Shown one piece after another: positions 28,001 through 34,232 of a stretch of DNA of 64,000 bases; the first letter of the stretch is position 1; every line of letters starts with the position of its first letter. The translations under genes and the position numbers were made by a program. The notes beneath the pieces are model-generated. The model was not told where the DNA came from. It was given only the letters and a program-made list of their open reading frames with translations, and did no database searches. Source of the DNA: Flavobacteriales bacterium (GTDB lineage: Bacteria; Bacteroidota; Bacteroidia; UBA10329); NCBI GenBank assembly GCA_021741155.1, contig JAIOYP010000006.1, forward strand, positions 62,001 through 126,000, written 5' to 3'.

Positions 28001-28705
28001 AGAAACGCAGAATGGAGAAGTTGATACTGCTCCTGTTGTGATTGCTTCTGAAACTGCAGCAATCGCGGAAATCGAAAAATTATCAATACTTACCGCATTA
28101 TCAGCACCCGTAAGGTCGGTCGTTAACCAACTCAAGCCAAAAGTTGCACCATTGGCAATGGATAAACCCGTTAATGTAAATGAGGCAACTGATGTTACCG
28201 CACCCGCAGTCCCAGTTCCAGCTCCGGTAAAGTCTTTTCCATCTACAGTAGCATTGCCTGCCAGACCTCCAGTCCCTGAGCAATTAAAACCAGAGGTGTT
28301 TCCTTGGAATTTCCATTGTTCATAGTCCCAAGCTAAAGTTAAAGAGGTGATTGTTGAACCTGAGTTGTTTGTAAATGAAACCGCGTACGTAATATTTCCA
28401 GGACTACCTGATCTGAATGCACCAAGTGAAAAATCTGGATTAGTTCCAAACCCATAATACCCACCCGCTGTACCAGGTGAATTCGTTCGTCCTTGATAAG
28501 CAGCTGTGCCTGACGATGCCGCGCTCCATCCAGCTGGAATTGTTGAATTTAAAGTTGTAAGCGATGTAGGGTTATAGCCATTAAAATCTGTGGTCGGTGG
28601 ATTATATGGTAATGCCGTAATAGAAATCTGCCCCACCGACCACATCGGACATACAAGAACAACAAGAAGCGCAGCGAAGAGCGAGAGAAGTAGATTTTTT
28701 TTCAT
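22040..28705 (-). CDS. giant secreted multidomain protein with T9SS type A sorting domain
   Basis: 2221 residues. Signal peptide at 1-25 (ends SVGQ). Residues ~217-655 hold two near-identical ~219-residue modules (beginning TTGAVSTSPFCVSAT and TTGAVSTAPFCVSAT), each ending in an FN3-like YNFKIFSRKNDDWSAGVTATGT; at DNA level they are a 657-bp tandem repeat (about 26745-27401 and 27402-28058). Next come a Calx-beta-like segment (ADDNAAEGAETATF), a beta-sandwich domain with NFDG, an FN3 module (NVSWTSGDGTNRVVYV, AAGTTYYYRVYEYNC), an invasin/Ig-like module, a lectin-like region, and a DUF-type segment starting EWNGSISADWNVAGNWG. The C-terminal ~80 residues (IYATNDMVVVENTSG ... VTLGQ) are a T9SS type A domain. 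It is a surface or extracellular protein, probably adhesive; no catalytic motif was seen. Confidence 0.85.
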   Translation of the reverse strand: MKKNLLLSLFAALLVVLVCPMWSVGQISITALPYNPPTTDFNGYNPTSLTTLNSTIPAGWSAASSGTAAYQGRTNSPGTAGGYYGFGTNPDFSLGAFRSGSPGNITYAVSFTNNSGSTITSLTLAWDYEQWKFQGNTSGFNCSGTGGLAGNATVDGKDFTGAGTGTAGAVTSVASFTLTGLSIANGATFGLSWLTTDLTGADNAVSIDNFSISAIAAVSEAITTGAVSTSPFCVSATGTTTGTVAFTSTGTFTGNTYTAQLSSAAGSFASPTAIGTLASNANSGTVNITIPANTATGAGYLIRVVADGPSTTGSSSSAFTINLGPANATGQAATSGANAQSSVSWTNPATCFDDIMIVAKATAFTAAVPSGNAYVHSSNSFTNGLNSIFDGGVVVYKGSASPQVITSLTNGTTYNFKIFSRKNDDWSAGVTATGTPSSTTITTGAVSTAPFCVSATSTTTGTVAFTSTGTFSGNTYTAQLSNSVGSFASPTAIGTLVSNANSGTINITIAANTATGAGYLIRVVADAPTTTGTNSSAFTINLGPANVTAQAATSGGNTVSSVSWTNPTTCYDDIMIVAKATAFTAAVPSGNAYVHNSNSFTDGVNSTFDGGKVVYKGSTSAQVITNLTNGTAYTFKIFSRKNNDWSAGVTATGTPANPTVSLIINTTTGTEAATTAIVLTATASSAVIGDQTVSIALSGTGLTNGDFTGVTFPATITILGGTSSRTLSFNIADDNAAEGAETATFTMNSTSGGISNGSPLTRNLAITDNPLTVIVLNALNTPATENFDGMAASGTAATPTGFAIHNESLSTLAGAVTQQASSGTPTSGGSYNWGQNGATDRGLGLMFSGGYNGYSVLAAVKNNTGSSGTLFEISFDYEQFRRNSSTQTFKLQYSTLLASGWVDVTGGDFGNMVDGANAYDFTTLIASESIASLQFAPVSPVPNGTTIYFRWILDGSSNSNGVGIDNFSVALITVSCTAPTTQANTIAFNTIGQTSMNVSWTSGDGTNRVVYVNSTNSFTAPTDGAVLPAANTTWASAGQQLIYNGNGSSSSVSNLAAGTTYYYRVYEYNCTGGNTKFNANTATQNPNSQATSVAASTASVIQTQNGEATTISSLVNGTIVSNANGVQVWRFRLYDGNGVSNDADGLPTIYKSWTITQGAGNTVPDWGAAIADRKFFLASDNSIISGGGLTNAANIPFAISSPYLTVADGGFVDVYMRITLANPLPSGSDGQKFAFKLVQTDVTVETSTTSSQLGTFTAVSDNTKNEIDILATLQFINAPASVTLGSNFSITVSAVDANGNIDVNNTSAITLSQFSGSGTLSGGATQNLVNGTFTFTGLSYDALGSFQVQATGGGFGAIYATINSTNNPFQLFDDFNRVNSNSVGVPSSETVTSYTEDESGDGTKTRIVSNELWIGNCNSNSSGGNEYMEQVMFNVENRHETVYDNAGSSMVWLFNMKQSRPNPSGFDGGNYASGVILGSDQLNVDAAGADGYAVILGNSNEDQIRLVRFTNGLTANSNTTVIVQTLDVDADNYFSIKVTYNPCDGAWTLSARDDGSAAFAAPNVGSLGTVFTGTDATPHTSLDLKYFGMIWNHQNSCGEIATFDNVNIPNASSATTSAKEWNGSISADWNVAGNWGPCPGVPTNLQNVIIPNVATQPIVMNATPATCKDLTVNAGADLTINATRFLNVWGNVLNNGAAAFGAGTLTMEGTGTLTLTGNVTVANYHVSTNVTLNGTVTISDIARSEVGGVLASNGNLVLLNGAQLLHGVGTPNGGGSVTGNIVVKRQGNSTTLFNAWATPVVGGALPGSNGYLYNSLSGTNSNLDDNVLVPDWGWAPHSGAMTAGVGYFSTNGGLATFTGVPNNGNYAPTVTGSNQGLSSQTAPSFFNLVGNPYPSAINANLFISQNSTPLDGALYFWNDQDNTFTSTDYATYTTAGGVPAAGSPLEEPNGSIPSCQGFFVNCRTGNDTPIALNFNNGQRGGNNSQFFRMAAPDYQRMWISINNTNLNLFNQTLVGFDEFATDQKDWGVDAYKFRGNQDISIGAQQDGETYVIATYETIPQSGKIVPLMTYVQTAGTYTFVADSMEGFENHTVYLEDLSNGSLYPLEQGDSYSFNMTSADEFNRFQLWFSPLTITGVDEVANDLRIYATNDMVVVENTSGESTKGTVQITDMAGRMVLTNDLTITNGIGRLQTANLANGIYAVSFVSMNGNQSIAQKVTLGQ

Positions 28706-29027
28706 TGTAAGAGCATTAATCAGGCTGTAAACGTAGTGGCTAACAAGAGCGAGGCTGTTAAGCCAGCTTTATTAAAAATTAAAGACCGTAAAAGTACATA
28801 CTGGAAGAAGGAAATACGGGAAACACGCAGCCTTTTATGGTATTATTTTAAGTTCTCGACAAATGAAGCGATGAACGACAATGGTGCGTTGGCAAATTTT
28901 AGAAAATTGACCACGCTGCTGCTCACGGAAACAGAATAATCTGCTCCGATGATGAACCCGCTTGCTGTTGAGTTAGGCTGCGGCCACTTCCAATGCACCT
29001 GTGCGTGCCTGCGGTTGGGGTCTATTC
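28706..29027. other. intergenic region upstream of the giant T9SS gene
   Basis: It contains the untranslated leader of the giant gene. An open plus-strand frame (28736-28939) has no recognisable protein character. No repeat or RNA gene was seen. Confidence 0.4.
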
Positions 29028-29317
29028 TAACCGTTTGATGAACCAGGCCTTAAAATCGCCTGTATTTGAGAATTGGAACCGCAATCGTTCCAGCGTCCTG
29101 TTTTGTAAAATCTTGTATACCATCTTCCATTACGTAGAACAGAGTAGTTGGTATGAACGACCACTGAACATTGGTCATGGCCATGATTAATTGCTCTTGG
29201 GTATGCTTAGTGAATCCTCCACTCCGAAGTCTCATCCAACGGAAACGGTGCCCAGTTCTGTGCAGATGCAGCGCCCATTGAAGCCAAAAGGAGAAGAAGG
29301 GTGGTTAGTCGTTTCAT
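29028..29317 (-). pseudogene. decayed gene for a T9SS-type secreted protein
   Basis: From the ATG at 29317 the frame encodes a clean signal peptide and mature start, MKRLTTLLLLLASMGAASAQ then NWAPFPLDETSEWRIH, which is the usual beginning of many Bacteroidota T9SS proteins, and then stops. Farther along in another frame comes FYKTGRWNDCGSNSQIQAIL, which resembles the continuation seen in that family, ending at a stop at 29028-29030. At least one frameshift and large deletions are needed to explain this. The rest of the gene, including any sorting domain, is absent. Confidence 0.55.
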
Positions 29318-29406
29318 GGTGTTAAGATAGGTGGTTCTTTCACAATCCGCACGTGAGGACAGGCTTTTAGCAGGCTGAGGCGTTCGTCCATAATCAAACA
29401 AACATA

Positions 29407-29637
29407 GATATACCACTATTTATCATTGAAATAGTACTATTTCTGCCAATCTTTTTACTTTTTTTATCAAATATTTAGTTATTTCTAATTTATATTGCAC
29501 TATATCCATTAACATAATCTCTATTTTTATCAGTAATACTCATATAATTGGTGTCACTTTTAATTTATCTATCATAGATAATACTATTTCTGTGATAAAT
29601 ACTCATATTTTTACTAAGTATTTTACAGTTCTTCACG
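29407..29637. repeat. degenerate 21-bp tandem array, array 2 (11 units)
   Basis: Eleven consecutive 21-bp AT-rich units. Stacked at 21 bp, the columns align around a core close to TACTATTTCT followed by A/G and CA; for instance the second, ninth and tenth units contain TAGTACTATTTCTG, TAATACTATTTCTG and AATACTCATATTTT. In-frame stops occur in the register tested, so it is not coding. It ends 43 bp before the ATG of the intact FN3-like gene. The GAAATAGT...ATTTCT core also appears in units 1-2 of array 1. Confidence 0.75.
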
Positions 29638-29680
29638 TATTTCAAAGCCAAATCCAGTTAAACCGTCATAAAACCCCATC

Positions 29681-30313
29681 ATGTTAAAGTATCTTCAAAA
29701 AGCAAAAGACAAGCTTACCGGTCTGAAGGCAGGAATCTCTACCAACTCAGCTGCTTGGGCTGGGCAACCCGATACGCCTGCTTCGGTGCAAACAGAAATT
29801 GACACCTTAGACACGATGGGTGCCGAGATTGAACTACTGAAAAATCAATTGAAGCAAAAACTGGCTGCGGCACGCATCCTTGCCACTGCTAAAACGGATG
29901 CTGCGAAGATTATTGAGAAACGTGCCGTTGCCATTCATGCTACCAATGCGAACAAGCTGGTAGAATACAATATTCGCATATCGGGCGTAGCAGGTACTGC
30001 CCGCGAACTGCCTACGAAGGCCATCATCAAACGTGTGAAACATGATGCTGATGGTATCGGATTTAAACTATCCATAAAGGGTCAGGGAACTGCGGTTGAC
30101 TTCTGGGAAATTGAGCGCGGTATGATGGAGCTAACCACAGAGAACCGAGCGGCTACCGTACTACAGGTGCCCTACCCATTTTTGGCAAGCAGCAAAAAAT
30201 TGACGTATGTGGATGATGATGTGCTTGCAGGTGTGCGCTATTTCTACCGTGTGCGCGGAGTAAACGCCAAAGGTGGCGGAGCTTGGAGCGAGCCAGTGAG
30301 TGCGGTGCAGTAG
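29681..30313 (+). CDS. FN3-like protein of unknown function, associated with a 21-bp array
   Basis: 210 residues, no signal peptide. Residues 1-~115 are helical and Ala/Lys/Asp-rich (MLKYLQKAKDKLTGLKAGIS ... LKNQLKQKLAAARILATAKTDAAK). Residues ~118-210 form a fibronectin type III-like domain: FKLSIKGQGTAVDFWEIERG, AATVLQVPYPFLASSKKLTYVDDD, then RYFYRVRGVNAKGGGAWSEPVSAV, the classic FG-strand signature. It is probably cytoplasmic or exported by an unknown route. A truncated paralogue lies at 20607. Both are preceded by 21-bp arrays and the stop codon here is embedded in a perfect hairpin. Function is not known to me. Confidence 0.75.
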   Translation: MLKYLQKAKDKLTGLKAGISTNSAAWAGQPDTPASVQTEIDTLDTMGAEIELLKNQLKQKLAAARILATAKTDAAKIIEKRAVAIHATNANKLVEYNIRISGVAGTARELPTKAIIKRVKHDADGIGFKLSIKGQGTAVDFWEIERGMMELTTENRAATVLQVPYPFLASSKKLTYVDDDVLAGVRYFYRVRGVNAKGGGAWSEPVSAVQ

Positions 30314-30337
30314 TGGCGTATTTCCATACGCCACTAC
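30310..30337. repeat. perfect hairpin / REP-like palindrome spanning the FN3-like stop codon, copy 2
   Basis: GTAGTGGCGTAT and ATACGCCACTAC (12-bp perfect arms, loop TTCC) begin 1 base before the TAG stop at 30311-30313. There is no T-run after it, so it is a strong hairpin rather than a canonical terminator. Its GTAG/CTAC ends link it to the palindromes at 20168 and 32537. It ends 1 bp before the PhoD stop codon. Confidence 0.75.
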
Positions 30338-30338
30338 A

Positions 30339-31889
30339 TTACGGATTCCGCTTCTCCAACCCTCGCCCGTTGTGCGGAAACGCCAACGAATGCAACGGTC
30401 TAATCTTAAGAGATGGTTTGAGGATGGATTTCATGAAAACCCATGTACACTTGGCTTCTTTCTCCGTCAATTCTAGTAGCATATAGCCATGATCCTTGGC
30501 ATTAAGAAAGTACAGATGCGGATTTCGTTTGCGTGCTTTGATGTACGGAACGGCCAGCTTGGCTGTTAATTTTCCGCGCATTTCATCCAAATTGGGAGAT
30601 GATATGCTTGAGGTTACAAACTCAGCTCCCAGCACTCCGTTTCCTTTCCTTCGATTATAGCTCGTTTTGTCCATCGGATTGCGGGTTACATCAATGCCCC
30701 AAGCGGTATGAATATCGCCCGTTACCACCACCAAATTGCGCATGCTGTCGTTTTCTATGATGTCGAGAATGCGGCTGCGGTCTCCTTCGTAGCCATCCCA
30801 CGCATCCATATTATAGCGCCTGGCACCAGCCATTTTACCCAAATCCATAGGCGCAAACATTACATCGTTAACCAACACGCGCCAATGCGCCTTTGAGTTG
30901 GAGAGCCCTTGCTTCAGCCACATGCGTTGGGTTGCGCCAAGCATGGTTCGTGCGGTATCGTAGCGCAAAACGTCATTAAAATCCTCTACAGGAATACTGC
31001 GCCCTTCTACCCTACCATCAATCATAAACAATTCGGCCATGCTGCCATAGTTCAGGCTTCGGTAAAGCTTGCTCGATTCGGCCTGTCGCCTTACCGGAAT
31101 CCATTCGTAAAACGCCTGCCGTGCATGGCCCTTGCGCTTTTCCCAATCGTCCTCATCATCCTGATGATTATCTGCCCCATCCACATAGGTATTATTGGCA
31201 AACTCGTGGTCGTCCCAAATGGTGATGAAGGGATGCAGTCGGTGCGCTTCCATCAAATCAGCATCGAGCCGATACTGCGCATAGCGGCTGCGGTAATCTT
31301 CTAACGTTAGTATTTCCGTTGCCGGAATGTGCAGCCGCACGAGGTCTTCCCTTGTGCCATATTCGTAGATATAATCGCCCAGAAAAAGAATGGCGTTGAT
31401 GTCGTTTCGCTTGGCCATGTGGCCATAAGCGTTAAAATATCCTGTCTGATAATTGGCACAGCTGGCAACGGCAAAACGCAGGTCTTCTCCGTTTTGGCTT
31501 GCCGTTCGTGTACGTCCAATGGCTGAAGAATCTGTAGCCGTAAAAAAGCAATAGAAGTACGTGGTAGATGGTTCGAGTCCTTGTTGTTCTATCTGAACGG
31601 TGAAAGCCGAAGCTGAATTGGTCGTTAGTTTACCGCCACCAACCACATCTTTGAGCGTGGTATCGGTAGCCACCACCCAGTTCACCTCCACGGTATCGGT
31701 CAAAGATGGAGGCAGCACTTTGGTCCAAAGCAGAACATTCTTCGGTTCTGGATCGCCCGAAGCCACCCCAAACGGAAACTCAGAACCCGTGGCTCGCGCC
31801 ATCTGCATAATCTCGGGATGAAAAATAGATTGCGCCTGTGCCGATGCCAATAGGCCTAGCAGCGGTAGGAGCGTAAATAAGAATCGCAT
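30339..31889 (-). CDS. PhoD-family alkaline phosphatase/phosphodiesterase, secreted
   Basis: 516 residues. Signal peptide MRFLFTLLPLLGLLASAQAQ. PhoD-like layout: N-terminal FGVASGDPEPKNVLLWTKV and FN3-like strands (residues ~40-130), then the metallophosphatase core with RFAVASCANYQTGYFNAYGH, ILFLGDYIYEYGT, ITIWDDHEFANNTYVDGAD and VVTGDIHTAWGID. These supply the expected Asp, Asn and His metal ligands. The enzyme hydrolyses phosphomono- or diesters extracellularly, typically Fe/Ca-dependent, and would provide phosphate. No Pho box was recognised in front. It converges on the FN3-like gene. Confidence 0.92.
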   Translation of the reverse strand: MRFLFTLLPLLGLLASAQAQSIFHPEIMQMARATGSEFPFGVASGDPEPKNVLLWTKVLPPSLTDTVEVNWVVATDTTLKDVVGGGKLTTNSASAFTVQIEQQGLEPSTTYFYCFFTATDSSAIGRTRTASQNGEDLRFAVASCANYQTGYFNAYGHMAKRNDINAILFLGDYIYEYGTREDLVRLHIPATEILTLEDYRSRYAQYRLDADLMEAHRLHPFITIWDDHEFANNTYVDGADNHQDDEDDWEKRKGHARQAFYEWIPVRRQAESSKLYRSLNYGSMAELFMIDGRVEGRSIPVEDFNDVLRYDTARTMLGATQRMWLKQGLSNSKAHWRVLVNDVMFAPMDLGKMAGARRYNMDAWDGYEGDRSRILDIIENDSMRNLVVVTGDIHTAWGIDVTRNPMDKTSYNRRKGNGVLGAEFVTSSISSPNLDEMRGKLTAKLAVPYIKARKRNPHLYFLNAKDHGYMLLELTEKEAKCTWVFMKSILKPSLKIRPLHSLAFPHNGRGLEKRNP

Positions 31890-31977
31890 TAAATGGCGCT
31901 TTGAACTTGAATAATTGCGAAAGTAACGGCAATCTCAGGAAAAGTGAGTTTGAGATTGGGTTTAGTTAGTCAAATCA

Positions 31978-32277
31978 CTATTTATTACGTTTCCATATTT
32001 CCGGGTGAAGCGAAGTGTGGAATACCGCATTTATCACCACTTGCTTCTTCTCTTCATCAACCGTAAAATGAACCATAAATGGGAATTTCTTTAGAGGGAG
32101 ACAGCGAACTACGTCATATCGGTTTTGGAAGAAGGGGTTTGTGCCCAATGTGCTTAGGAATTCATTCAATTCCGATTCAAACCTTTCTCCAAGTCCAATG
32201 GATTGTTCATCATAATAATCAACTGCATCCTGCACATCTTGCAGAGCGGTTGGAAGTATAATGACCTCGAAACTCAC
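31978..32277 (-). CDS. RelE/ParE-family toxin
   Basis: 99 residues. The pattern VIILPTALQDVQDAVDYYDEQSIGLGERFESELNEFLSTL then RYDVVRCLPLKKFPFMVHFTVDEEKKQVVINAVFHTSLHPEIW is the compact RelE/ParE fold. Typical members inhibit gyrase (ParE) or cleave ribosome-bound mRNA (RelE); ParE-like is favoured by the P-x-x-A-x-x-D-V-x-x-A N-terminal helix. It follows its antitoxin by 2 nt. An 8-bp inverted repeat CAATCTCA/TGAGATTG (31930-31937, 31951-31958) lies downstream. Confidence 0.82.
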   Translation of the reverse strand: MSFEVIILPTALQDVQDAVDYYDEQSIGLGERFESELNEFLSTLGTNPFFQNRYDVVRCLPLKKFPFMVHFTVDEEKKQVVINAVFHTSLHPEIWKRNK

Positions 32278-32279
32278 GT

Positions 32280-32504
32280 CTACTTCCCTTTGAATTTGAT
32301 TTGCTTACGTGCCTCTTTCCAAGGAATGGCGATGTCCGGGTTCTTTTGGTACTCGGCCATGCGTTCTCGCACCATATTCTTCTGCCATTCTGGAATCTCG
32401 ATTTCCCTCTCCACCTCCAGACCAAGGTTTTCGATAAGCTCCATCACGAAATCATATCTGTCTTCAGGAATTTTCAGGATTACTTCTCTCATGGCGTTGG
32501 GCAT
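32280..32504 (-). CDS. antitoxin of the RelE/ParE pair
   Basis: 74 residues, N-terminal MREVILKIPEDRYDFVMELIENLGLEVEREIEIPEWQ followed by a charged helical C-terminus (MVRERMAEYQKNPDIAIPWKEARKQIKFKGK). This is the usual pattern of antitoxins paired with Bacteroidota ParE-like toxins: an N-terminal DNA-binding or dimerisation part and a C-terminal toxin-binding helix. It starts the two-gene unit. Two ATGs are possible (32504 or 32492). Confidence 0.8.
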   Translation of the reverse strand: MPNAMREVILKIPEDRYDFVMELIENLGLEVEREIEIPEWQKNMVRERMAEYQKNPDIAIPWKEARKQIKFKGK

Positions 32505-32536
32505 TTGGATAAATCAAAGTTAAAGAATCCATCTAG

Positions 32537-32564
32537 GTAGAGACGCGATTAATCGCGTCTCTAC
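32537..32564. repeat. REP-like palindrome, copy 3
   Basis: A perfect 28-bp palindrome with arms GTAGAGACGCGATT and its reverse complement, 5 bp beyond the LolC/E-like stop on the minus strand. It is a possible transcription-end hairpin. Confidence 0.8.
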
Positions 32565-32568
32565 GCAA

Positions 32569-33801
32569 TCATTCCCCCACAATCCTCACCGTTTCCGCAG
32601 GGCGGATAATCTTACGAACGGGAAGCCAAGCAGCCAGCAGACCAATGGTGGCCACCACAAGGAAGACCGAAAGCACATCCATTGGCTGCACTTCTACAGG
32701 ATAGGACTGCACGATATAGTTTCCGCCTGAGTTGAGTTTGATAACCTCAAATTGGATTTGCGCCCAGCATACGAGTAGTCCGAGAATCAATCCACTCACT
32801 GCTCCAATCATGGAAATAAAAATTCCTTCTAGCACAAAAATGCGCTGAATGAGTTGTTCGCTAGCGCCCATGCTGCGCAAGATGTTGATATCCTTTTTCT
32901 TTTCGATGATGAGCATGGTGAGCGAACCAATCACATTGAAAATGGAGATCATGAGAATGAACGACAGAATCATGAATACCGCCCATTTCTCGCTCTTCAT
33001 AATCTTGTAGAGAAGTTCGTTTTGCTGAAAACGATCTTTTACTAGGTAATCTGCTCCGAGCTTTTCTTGAATCTCTTCACGGACGGATTCCATGTTCGCT
33101 TTGGGAGCCAGCGCCAACTCTAAGGAAGATACGCGGCCTTCGTGGTCGAGCAATTCGCGTGCAAAGTTGATGGGCGTGATGACGTATTTCAAATCGAAAT
33201 CTGCCTGTACCGAAAACACGCCCGTAGCATAAATCTGTTTGATATTGAACGCCTTTGATGGATCGATGGAACTTGAACCTCGCTTCGGCACATAAATCTG
33301 AAGTGGATTGATTGGGTCGTTCACATTGGCCGAAAGATGGTACGCCACACCCGAACCAAGCAAGGCCGCTGGCGCTCCATTCACATGCATAAAGGCATCG
33401 CCATCAACCACCATGCTATCCATATCGGAGAGTTCAAGAAAATTGTCAGAAACACCTTTAATCCGTGCGAAATACTGCTTATCGCGGTAGCGAATGAGGC
33501 AGCTTTCTTCCAGCACTTCCACGTAACCAATCACCCCTTCCGTTTCAAGAATCTTGTCAATTGGAATGGTGCTCAATTCCAGTGTTTTTCCTTCTGCTGG
33601 AGAAACAACAATGGGAGCTTCAAACACATTGTAAAGCGAAATAACCAAGCCCTCAAATCCGTTGAAAACGGAAAGCACAATGACCATAGCGGCAGTTACA
33701 ACCGCCACTCCAGCCACAGAAATTCCCGAAACGATGTTGATTGCGTTGTGCGACTTCTTAGAAAAGAGGTAGCGTTTGGCTATGTGAACGGGGAGGTTCA
33801 A
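32569..33801 (-). CDS. LolC/LolE-family ABC transporter permease
   Basis: 410 residues with the MacB/LolC-E layout: an N-terminal helix in AKRYLFSKKSHNAINIVSGISVAGVAVVTAAMVIVLSVFNGFE, a ~220-residue periplasmic domain, then three C-terminal helices (MILSFILMISIFNVIGSLTMLIIEKKKDINILRSMGAS, LILGLLVCWAQI, VFLVVATIGLLAAWLPV). The KKKDI-x-ILRSMGAS segment is the FtsX-fold coupling region. It probably works with a LolD-like ATPase (not in the window) to extract lipoproteins toward the outer membrane. It is 8 nt downstream of rbfA on the same strand. Confidence 0.87.
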   Translation of the reverse strand: MNLPVHIAKRYLFSKKSHNAINIVSGISVAGVAVVTAAMVIVLSVFNGFEGLVISLYNVFEAPIVVSPAEGKTLELSTIPIDKILETEGVIGYVEVLEESCLIRYRDKQYFARIKGVSDNFLELSDMDSMVVDGDAFMHVNGAPAALLGSGVAYHLSANVNDPINPLQIYVPKRGSSSIDPSKAFNIKQIYATGVFSVQADFDLKYVITPINFARELLDHEGRVSSLELALAPKANMESVREEIQEKLGADYLVKDRFQQNELLYKIMKSEKWAVFMILSFILMISIFNVIGSLTMLIIEKKKDINILRSMGASEQLIQRIFVLEGIFISMIGAVSGLILGLLVCWAQIQFEVIKLNSGGNYIVQSYPVEVQPMDVLSVFLVVATIGLLAAWLPVRKIIRPAETVRIVGE

Positions 33802-33809
33802 AAATCGGT

Positions 33810-34148
33810 TTAGCCGCCTTTCAGAAGTTTGTCGATGTGTTCTATTTGATCGAGGGCATCGTCAATAAAGAAATGGAGGTCTGGCGCAATGCGAAGTTCG
33901 TTGCGTTCTGCCGCCAAGTATTTACGCACTTCCCATGTTCGATCTTTGATTTCTTTCAGCACCCCTTCCTTGTCCGGAACAGCAAAAATGCTGAGATAAA
34001 CTTTCGCAATTCCTAAATCGGGACTAACCCGAACCGTAGTCACGGTAATCATTCCTCCTTTGGCGTAACTGGTCGCATTGCGTTGGAAATAAATTCCAAG
34101 CTCGCGCAAAATAACCCTCGAAACTTTCTTCTGACGTGTTGTTTCCAT
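33810..34148 (-). CDS. rbfA: ribosome-binding factor A
   Basis: 112 residues from METTRQKKVSRVILRELGIYFQRNA, start chosen at 34148 because conserved sequence begins there and a TATCTTTG box lies just upstream, inside the longer open frame that reaches 34184. The KH-like core MITVTTVRVSPDLGIAKVYLSIF and RKYLAAERNELRIAPDLHFFIDDALDQIEHIDKLL are family hallmarks. The protein binds the 30S subunit and helps mature 16S rRNA. The divergent MsbA-like exporter shares its upstream region. Confidence 0.92.
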   Translation of the reverse strand: METTRQKKVSRVILRELGIYFQRNATSYAKGGMITVTTVRVSPDLGIAKVYLSIFAVPDKEGVLKEIKDRTWEVRKYLAAERNELRIAPDLHFFIDDALDQIEHIDKLLKGG

Positions 34149-34153
34149 TAGCG

Positions 34154-34161
34154 CAAAGATA
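34154..34161 (-). promoter_or_regulatory. -7 box TATCTTTG for rbfA
   Basis: TATCTTTG matches TAnnTTTG and ends 5 nt before the rbfA ATG, implying a leaderless mRNA. Confidence 0.5.
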
Positions 34162-34220
34162 GACTGTTCAAATCCGAAACGCACTTGCAGCTCGCAACTT
34201 AAAGCTAGTGGCTATAAAAG

Positions 34221-34228
34221 TATATTTG
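34221..34228 (+). promoter_or_regulatory. -7 box TATATTTG for the MsbA-like gene
   Basis: TATATTTG ends 4 nt before the ATG at 34233, implying a leaderless mRNA. It is divergent from the rbfA box 60 bp away. Confidence 0.5.
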
Positions 34229-34232
34229 CGGC

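Noticed and set aside
22673-28325. Plus-strand open frames opposite the 2221-residue gene
   Set aside because: Low-complexity shadows of the Thr/Ser/Gly-rich coding strand.
28736-28939. Plus-strand 67-codon frame upstream of the giant T9SS gene
   Set aside because: No recognisable domain, signal or homology pattern, and it lies in the leader region of the opposite gene.
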